Shown here: piece by piece, positions 50,255-59,200 of the stretch
How positions within the stretch are numbered: position 1 is the first letter of the stretch
How the letters are laid out: every line of letters starts with the position of its first letter
NCBI RefSeq assembly: GCF_910592395.1
Contig: NC_088317.1
Span: forward strand, 18,028,039 to 18,092,038
Source of the DNA: Lineus longissimus
Lineage: Eukaryota > Nemertea > Pilidiophora > Heteronemertea > Lineidae
Direction: 5' to 3'
DNA: 64,000 nucleotides
Notes under the pieces: model-generated
Databases searched by the model: none
The model's input: the letters and a program-made list of their open reading frames with translations, nothing else
Told to the model about the DNA's origin: nothing
Program-made: the position numbers and the translations under genes

Positions 50255-53200
50255 ACGACGGACGCCACGGTATGGGATAAGCTCACCTCTGCTAAGAGGT
50301 GAGCTAAAAACGGTACAAGGAACATATAGAATAGTAGCAAGCGTATGCTACCTACCCCTGGCACATTCAACTGGTGTTGTCTTACACGGAGGTGACTCGA
50401 CCTTTCGGCAATATGGGTTGTAGTAGCAGTTCACAGAGCAGCAGTTTTCATCTCCTGAAATTAGAAACAAGCATATAAAGAGTAAGCAATAATAGATCGG
50501 GTTCGGCCAACAATTTAGCTCCACCCTTTGCGGTTTTGGCGAGACAACCAGTACCTCCAGTTCATTATCAATTCCTTAAACCACTAGACTATTGGAAACG
50601 GTGGTCGGGATGGGGGAGGGAGGAGTGTTTGTAAACTGGAGTGAAGGTGATAGGAACTTTGGGGAACAAGTCGTGACTTATTCTTCTGACAATTATTAGC
50701 CGAGTCCAGCATATGAATAGATTAAAACTTAGAGGAGGGGGTGGGAGTAGGACTATCACCAATGCTATGGACAACTAGACCAGGCATTTTTTCAAAATCA
50801 ACAACTCACGTTCCAAAACACGAACAGATAACTTTTCGGGGCCGTGGTATCCAATATTCGCTGAAAATGTATAGTCTTCATCGTTCAGCATCTGCTATGG
50901 ATATAACTGGTTGCGAGAGTGGTGCAGTGGTATTAAGAGGGGAGAAAAGTCATTTTCAAACCGCAAGAATCAGTAGAAAATCGCTGTCAAAATAACTACA
51001 AAGAGGAAATCAGCAGTCAGGGGTCACGAGGTAAGATTTTAATCTCGTCTTATTCTACCTCAGTTTGAAGAGTTTCGACGCGTAATTGCACCATGAAACC
51101 CGTCCAAATTTGGACTTTTATCAGAGATGATATAAACCATTAGGAGTATCAACTACACACACCTTTGCAATCTCCAGTACTTGTCTCCTTCAAGCACGTC
51201 GTGCACTTAGAGCTGGCACTCTGGCAATCTTTCGATAGAAATCTAATGTCTTCTTGTGGCAGCATGGTCAGGTTGAACAGTTTTCCAAGCAGCTCCGTCT
51301 CCTGGGCGCATGAGATACTGTTGGATACCTGCTGCAGCTCTTCAGGGAACGTACCCTAGAATTTGAAAACAATTACAAAAATCAACGCGTGATTTTTTGC
51401 GACGTAGTCCTTCAGGTGTCCACTGACGACCTCTTACAAAGAAAAAAAAAAAAAAAAAAAATCAATTTTTATTTTTGTGATTCTTGGAACATGCTCGTCA
51501 TTTTTTATTGTTTTGTTTGAAAATCGTTATAATGAGTGCAACTATGAAATATATGTTGATTGTGTTTTTTTCTTCTTCAGTTCAAATTTGATAACTATCA
51601 CATTTGTCTTTGAATCAAGTATTCTTTGTAAACTGTATGACCAGCATTATCTGACATTGTCTTTGAAGATATCTAAAACTTTCCTTCGACAAATCTTTGA
51701 CTATTTGAAATGTTGAATCAAGATTTTTGGAGAAAATTATTACACTGAATTGTTTCTCTTCCAACAATTCGAAATACATTTTGTTACTTTATTTGTCAAT
51801 TTCAGTGATAAAAGATATTCAAATTTCACTTTGATGTCAAATAGGATGCATCTGGGTATGCATTGCGATTAACTCATTCTGGTCCGTTTCCAAAAAATAA
51901 AACAACCAACCTTTTTTCAAAAAAATATTTTCTTAATATTCATGATTTCTTTAAATCAATTGACATTTACCATGTTTTTTATTCTGTAAGCGTGTATACT
52001 TTGCAATAAACTTTAGCAAGGGTTAGGGAACTTTGTGAGAGGTGAATGCGGTGTAATATGATGAAGTAGCCTCAACCATGATGTAAAAAGGTGCCATTAT
52101 ATTGAAACGAAAGATGTGCAACATTTTCCTTAAAGCGGTTCATCATTCCTGCGCATTGGCCCAGGAAAAAAAGAAATTTATTTTTATTGCGTATCTACAC
52201 AATCAGCAACCTTAGAAACGTCAGAAATCGTGTTTATTTGGAACTTGAGGTAAAGGAGATCAAATTCTTCATTTTAAAGTTGCCTCACAACATATTTTTA
52301 CAATTACCAGAATGATGAAGACTTTTGTGTTAGGATTTCATATTGACATGGACCAGTAAGTTTTAAAATTTCACTTCTTATTAATTAGGTTCCTTGGGTT
52401 GGTTGAAATGAATAATAACGATGGTAAGTTATGGATAAGCCATGGCTGAAATCGCGGTGGAAAAATCAGTCGTTGACATTTTGTTTTCTTTACAGAGTCA
52501 AACTCAGGTATGCCTCCCATTATTCAATCTTCCAAACTGAGCATCAATGTTGCTGTGCAGCACTGGCTGGGTACCCTCCCCTCATTTCCTTCAAACAAGG
52601 ATGCACCTTTGTGGCCCATTACAGATACCACGAATACTTCTGAGTGATTGTCAGACTGTCAGAATGATGCGAATACATGTGATAGACTCATTATATTTTT
52701 AACCATGGTCCAGTATTGACATTTCCCTCTTCGTATCACCTACACCGCACATGAATTTTTCTCGCCCAAATTTTGTCCCCGAAAGATTTTTCCACCTTTA
52801 GCAGGGGGCAAAATTTGTGTTAGTAAGGCATGCAACGTGCATAAAATAACACACACAAGATAAAAGGATCAGAATAAAATGTTTTTTTCAAAACGTGCAA
52901 AATATCCAAAACAAACAGATATTGAAAGAGCCATGCAGGTAACACAAGGGTAAAAAAGCAAACAAACATTTAACAAACACAAAATAGCAAATAAACAAAG
53001 TGCTTTCAACAAAATGAAATGAAGCAATGTTTAATTTGTTAATTAGCAAATTGTTAATAACTACCAATAATCAATATTAATTAATTGCTAAGCTTATTGC
53101 AAAATTCAAAATTGGCGGTTTGCGATTTTATAACACCTAGAAAAGTACTAAGGCATCGTTTCCATTACTTTATCATTGTAGTACTTAACAAATGGAATTG

Positions 53201-56200
53201 CATATATTCTGGGGGGGGGGGGGCATGGCAGGTTTTCCTCTGACTCTTAGCATTATCCATCAAGCACGTTAATGCCCAAGTAACATGATCGGATGACTAA
53301 AATGGGTGACTAAACGATTCCAATACAAATCTTCAATATCAACTATGTTTAAAAATTGTTTGATTTTGATCGTAAATTTTGTCAATGAGAATGAGAACAA
53401 TTGAGAATATTGTTGGTTTATTCATGAATTATCATTTGAAGTATTCGCATTCGCCTTTGATGACTGTTAGTCAGCTGTTAATAGGCATTTCAAAGCTGGT
53501 TACAAGTATAAGGTGGATCGTATGGGGTTTTTGGATTCTGGTCCAAAAGATAACGTTTTCATTTATTTCACATATTGTCTGTTTTTCATCGTTCAATGTA
53601 AATGATAATTGTTTTTCCATTCCATTTGATAATTCGCCATACTTTATGGAGCCTCCTTCGCTGAATCACTCAATGCCTACTTTGAACACAAAGGAAGGTG
53701 AAATTTAAACTAATCATAAAGGGTGTATCTAAAGAAATCAAGTTTTTGATGAATGCTGGAATGCTGGTGTAGGAATAAAATTATGCAAACTAGGTGTTGT
53801 GGGTGCATAGTTTTAGCGTGGTAAATGCGAGTGACGAACGTAAAATCTACGAATTTCATCATCCAATTCTAGAGAAAAAAAAAATTGTATTATATTTAAC
53901 ACTTTTCTTCTGAAAAGTAAAAGGGGTAATGTACTTCTCAAATATCTGAAATTATGAAAAATGTAAAAGTTGATATTTATTCAGTAGAAAGCAAGCTCTT
54001 TGTTTGCCGGAAAATATTTTTTTAATCGTATCCAATGCTTTAACTTAGAATGAGATCATATTTATTACCATTGAAGCTAAAAAATCGTTTAAAATGATCG
54101 CAAATTCTTCTGAATCCTTAAATCTTCTCAAGCTACTTTTTACAGGTTTTTTGATCTCATCAACATATTTCTATGCTTAGTTGACTGTTTCTTGAGTATT
54201 TGTGTGTCGATTTGGCATCACAATAAACTTTTAATGCGCAAATAGCATATGTACAAACGCCCTCTTTTTTCAATTTTGAATTGGATGATAATTTCAGTAA
54301 CATAATCACTGTTATGAGCAGTTAGTGACATAAAAATAAAACTCGGCTTATCAACGAAACAAAAGCATTATAGACAAACGCTCTCAACCCAAGGACAAAA
54401 CTTCACTCCAGAGCACACTTTGGTCAATAGTGTCAGTGACAGCAGAGAATTGTGTGTCCTTTGCTAATTTTACCTTAATCTAATTGAAGGGGTATATCTG
54501 GACGATTCTATTTTGACTAAAACCTAGTTCGCTATGCAAAATCGAATGAACTGGCCTTTTGAATATTCCAATCCATCAGGAAGTCCTCGGTGGCATAACT
54601 TGCCCTCTACACCAGTAACTCAAATTAACTTTTAGAATTGTGGATCTTTATCTTTTACTGCTGCATGGACTACATGGCACTTTATTCTTCGACGAAAATC
54701 TACCCGATAAAGGAGTATATCAACTTTGCTGTCACTGACTGCATGACACCATAGGAATTTCACTGAGCAACAATGGCCCTTATGCCTGAACTTTCATGAA
54801 TTTCAAAAGAGATGGTCCATCTTAGCATTACTCTTTTGGCCAAACAAGCCACTGTAAACCTACCAACAATTAAACAGCTACGTTAGACATGTTAGAGACA
54901 ATTTGAAACATGAAATTTATCTAATTTTATCTAAAGTTTTAGGCTAATCTGTGTAATTTGCATCTAATTGTATGCTACATATATATAGCACTGATTGAAG
55001 TCATTAAGCCTCCACCACAAAGTTTAAAATGTCAACACCTCATGCCCCGTGACAACAATTAGTTTAAAATCCTAACCAAATTTAGAATATTTTTCTTAGA
55101 CGATATCAGAAGCATAGTCTTTAGAGCCGACACTTAATAGTTTAGAAGTTTTCAAGAAAGCTCAAGCCAGGGTTTAAGACAGTGGTATATTACTCCACCT
55201 AGTGACAAGTTTGGAAAGCGTTGACATCGCACTGACAGTCGCTGGATATCTAATACATTCGGTGGTAAACATGCCTGCAGTGACGTTTCAACGAAAAGTA
55301 CTTTCTTTATAAAAAGAACTATGTTTTTAGAATTGTTCATTGCACAAATTACCTTACACTCAATAGTTGTGTCTATTGCACTCCTTTTCTTGCATTGAAC
55401 TGGATTTTTCTTTGTTGCACTCAAAGTGATTCACTTAGAAAAAATGTTGGATGGCCACCAGAAACTATCTGAACAAGAGTAATAAGACAGGATTTAAACC
55501 AACTTATTCTTCAAAACGGGATGGTGTTACTTTCCAAGAAGAAGTCATTTAGGCATGAATACCACACCGGTAATAAATCTCCATTGACCAGGAGCGCCAC
55601 CTTAGGTCATCAGCACCAACTGAGGTAGAACACTGATGTATTTAGGTCTGTGAAATGGTAGCGAGTACACGTATGTTTCAAAGCACCGTTTTATAGTTAG
55701 CAGCATTCCCTCCAGGTTTCGCTACCATGGTTGTGCATGTGCTTTTAAGAATGTTTGAATTCTGTGCTGGTTTGTTTATCGAATGTTTAATATTACCGTC
55801 AGGAACCTTGAAAATCTGCAACTTATATCCTGTTTATAGTGTGATGATGAGGATAGTTGCCTTTGAATGTATGTAGTAGGTTTGATTTAACATGGAACTC
55901 TGTGTTGAAACACTTCAGGCAAATTGAATATATTTTTTCAACATAAATAGAATTTAACTGGCTGGCTTGTTTAGAAAAGAATATTTCATAATGCAGGTTT
56001 CCACCAAAAGAAGTTTGACCAGCCATTTTTTCTTTGGGTAGGAAGAAAGAAACCGTTCCCTACATCTTTATCAAATGGCTCCAATATAATATTCATACAA
56101 CCGAAAAATCAAATTAAAAAAACAACTAACTATTATTTTTGACTGAACATCACCCATTTCCTTGCTATCTAAATTCTAGTGAACCCAAACCTTTAGCAAC

Positions 56201-59200
56201 GATTTCAACCCAACTTTGCCCAAATTACTCTGCATTTACGCAGTGAATACATAGGTAATTCGAACAAACTTTGGTGAAATGGGCTACCTTGAAATATCTT
56301 CGAGTGAGGACCTAGGATTATGATAAAGTAATGGTTGATTTTTAACAACTAGAGGAAAATTTGGTTGAAATGAAAAAGGGAATGAGGAAATATACTTGGT
56401 ATTTTCCCCGTTTGTAGGTTGGAAGTTTTCCTTTTCTTCGCTAAAGAGAAAATCAGTGAAATGTTAGTACGAGATTGACTTTAGTGGGAGGACTGCAAGT
56501 GAATTGAACAGCCAATTAGAGCTGCTATGCATTGTAAGCTGTTGTATTTAGCATTCCCTCCCATGTGTTTTCCGATAACTTGTTGATAAGTAACCTGTAA
56601 GGGTATTTTTATGTATAAAGTCTTAAAAGGAGATATAAATTTTCGTTAGCTTCGTTTTCTTCACTTTCAATTTCTTGTCCAATGAAAAAATAAGGCTATG
56701 CAATTTGAGAGTTTTTGGATTAAAAAGTTGATCACCGCCAAACCAAATCAAGTGATGCATTGGACTGACTGGATTTTGATAAGCATAACTGCATCTATTC
56801 TTTCACGAATGCAGATCATCAGCGCACAAAACAACCAACAATGGTCTAAAAATGAGTAACTGGAATGACTGATTTTTCCCCATACTCATTCTAGATAAAC
56901 TGACTTGAAATAGGATAAACTGACATAGTATAGCGAGTGTACAAAATCTGTAAACATGCAGTGTATGTAGCGATGAGGTGCAAGTGATTTATTGTTTAGT
57001 AAAAAATGTGTAAGTACTATCATGAAACACTTTGTTATGGTTTAGAGTGAATCCCCAGAACATGTACTTTAGTGTTCCCTGGCCAGGAATATGTATATTC
57101 AATAATTCTGGAAGGGAATGCTGCGAAGCCCAACTCCATAGAGTAATGTACATACAAAGTACATTTGCATATACAATGTTAGCACAAAGTATATACAATG
57201 TACGTGTATATACAGTGTATATACAATGTTATCGTTTACGAGTAAAACACAACAAACCTGGTGGTACGTCTGGAAAACAAATAAGAATGATTGAAAAATT
57301 CTCGGGAACGATTACATTTAATGACACACGTGCAAGACCACCCATTCGTCACAATTTTAAGTATAAACTGCTGTAAATCGTAATAAATTAAAAATAAACG
57401 ACAGGACATTGTAGGGGTTCCTAAGGCTGGCTTGTAGGTGAAGATATCGTTAAAATATTTTCTGACTTTTTTTGAAAATTTCCTTTGTTGCTTTCATCTT
57501 GGCCAAAAAAACATGTTTTTCACCCAAAAAAATCATGTCTTCGAACCGATGGCTTGTAAGGTGAGGTGGTACAGTTATAGCCTATGTGTGCATTATTGTG
57601 CACTGTCAGCTATTTCCAACACTGTACGGGCTATAATTATACAACTTAACTTAATTCATTGACCTTTTTGTCAAAATAACCACCAATATCCTTTTACATA
57701 GAATTAAGTTAACATAACCGCAGTGCCACCTATTAGCCAGAAGAGGAAAGGAGAGTGTCAGGTAAGATTATCAGCAACTGAAAACGTAATCGGGATCATA
57801 ACGGAAAAAATAATGGGCTCGAGAATAAACCAACGTTGCTCAAAATATTGTAGGCATCAACCAGGGGTAATTTATTCTTCTTTAGCCTCACACTGGCTTC
57901 TTTTAAGCATCAGCAAATAGTTGTCGTTATTCATTCATTCATGCTATTGTTTTCACCAGCAACTGATTTTATTTTACTTATTTTAACAGATGTTGTATAA
58001 TGTTAACCAACTTTGGCCTACAATTTTACTAGTTGTTATTGAAATTAGGAGTTATTGACTATAAGTAGAGCACTTCTCACTGGCAAACCAGAGATAGAGT
58101 TACAAAGGGCAACAACATTTTACAACATTACAACAGATGCCGAAGGAAAATCAATTTTTTTGGGATTTTTATGTCTTTGATTAATGTTATTTCCTGTTTC
58201 CCTTTATTGTTTTCTTAATGCTTGTAGCTGACATACATACATAAAAGCCTCAACGGCCAAGTTAAAGAGCATGAACGCCCGCCCGCCCACCATGTTTTGA
58301 ACGACCGGTCAGCTATGTTTCATAGACTACCACCAGGCCGCAGTGGCGCTGGTTGTGGTGCACAGACATGAGTATAAGCGGCCATTGCGACCGCGCACGA
58401 CCATCGTTAGAAATAGAATGCCACCTCATCTTACAGTTCCTCAATACACGCATGGTTTTAATACTAGCAAAGCGGGAAATGGTTTTGCATCTTTAAAACT
58501 CGAACAATAGCTGCGTGCTCCTATAATCATCAGATGGTGCCATGTTCATCTCCTGATGATGTATCTTATGAAGTCACATTGCCAATATAGTAAAGGGGCA
58601 AATTTTAAAGGCCACTTTGAAACTGAAAATGGTACAGAAGACGGCATTCTGTGAAGCTTGTACGTGAAATCAAAACCTGAAACATGTGTTTGTTTACCAT
58701 ATCGGCTTCATGGCATAGTGGGCAAGACGGTGAGGATCAAGCGGCGAGGGCTCTGAGTTCGAACCCGCTCGAGGAATATTTTTCATTTTTTCTGTTCACG
58801 AGAGCGTCTCTGTGACCTGTCACGTCAATGAACTTGTTGTTTGTGCAGTCAAGTGAGACCAGCTGGGTGTCTGTCATGTTTCAAGTTCAGTCGGTCGTTT
58901 GGTGGTCGGGCGTTTGTATTTTCTAACTTGGTGGTTAGAGGTTTTATGCAAGCATGTCAGCTTTAATATCTGTCCTCACACTTAATACAAGGTCATCAAC
59001 TTCAACTTTAACAAACTTATAAAATCAATGTCAGCCTCCAGTATCAGGGAAGGGATATTCACATAATGGACGGGACATAAACGAAGAGACAAAATTACAA
59101 AAACAGACCATAGCTTTTATCTGAAATTTGATGTTATTGACCTCCACCAACTTATAAACTGTTTTTAATGATTGCTTTCATGGCACAGTGACCTACTGTT

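Larger units (their letters stand above)
49124..50308. mobile_element. Composite intronic repeat: three ~305-bp units, (GAC)n tract, terminal hairpin
   Basis: Lying between exons d and e, it holds three tandem units anchored at GACCTTGA (49269, 49582, 49883; spacing 313 and 301). Each unit has, in order, a GACCTTG...AGGTCAAAT block, a block ending near 'ggcaatcgggcaag' (weak in unit 3), CCCTGGWGGYCAA, a RACCRAAACTTSGGT-type block, AAGGGGTAMATGTGTACY, CAATAGTCATTGCAG (weaker in unit 3) and GAAACGTGCC. The third unit runs into a (GAC)n tract and then a perfect hairpin. The left edge (about 49124) holds TGTGCTCACCT, echoing AGCTCACCTCT of the hairpin. Similar gacctctgtgaccttg repeats are, from memory, common in marine invertebrate genomes. 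Class is undetermined; a non-autonomous element is inferred. Confidence 0.75.

Noticed and set aside
49981-50370. Poly-Arg, poly-Thr and poly-Asp open frames over the GAC tract
   Set aside because: They arise from the (GAC)n microsatellite in all frames and have no independent coding support.
50356-50454. Disintegrin-domain interpretation because of CC...C...CARGD
   Set aside because: Cys spacing does not match disintegrins and the downstream Cys framework is absent; the similarity is limited to RGD with neighbouring Cys.
57729-57762. Micro-exon on + (CAG acceptor before, GTAAGA donor after)
   Set aside because: Good splice words but only about 35 bp, no partners on that strand, and such pairs are frequent by chance.
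58703-58774. Functional tRNA gene
   Set aside because: It has tRNA length and both boxes but no pairing acceptor stem, so it is listed as a SINE head.
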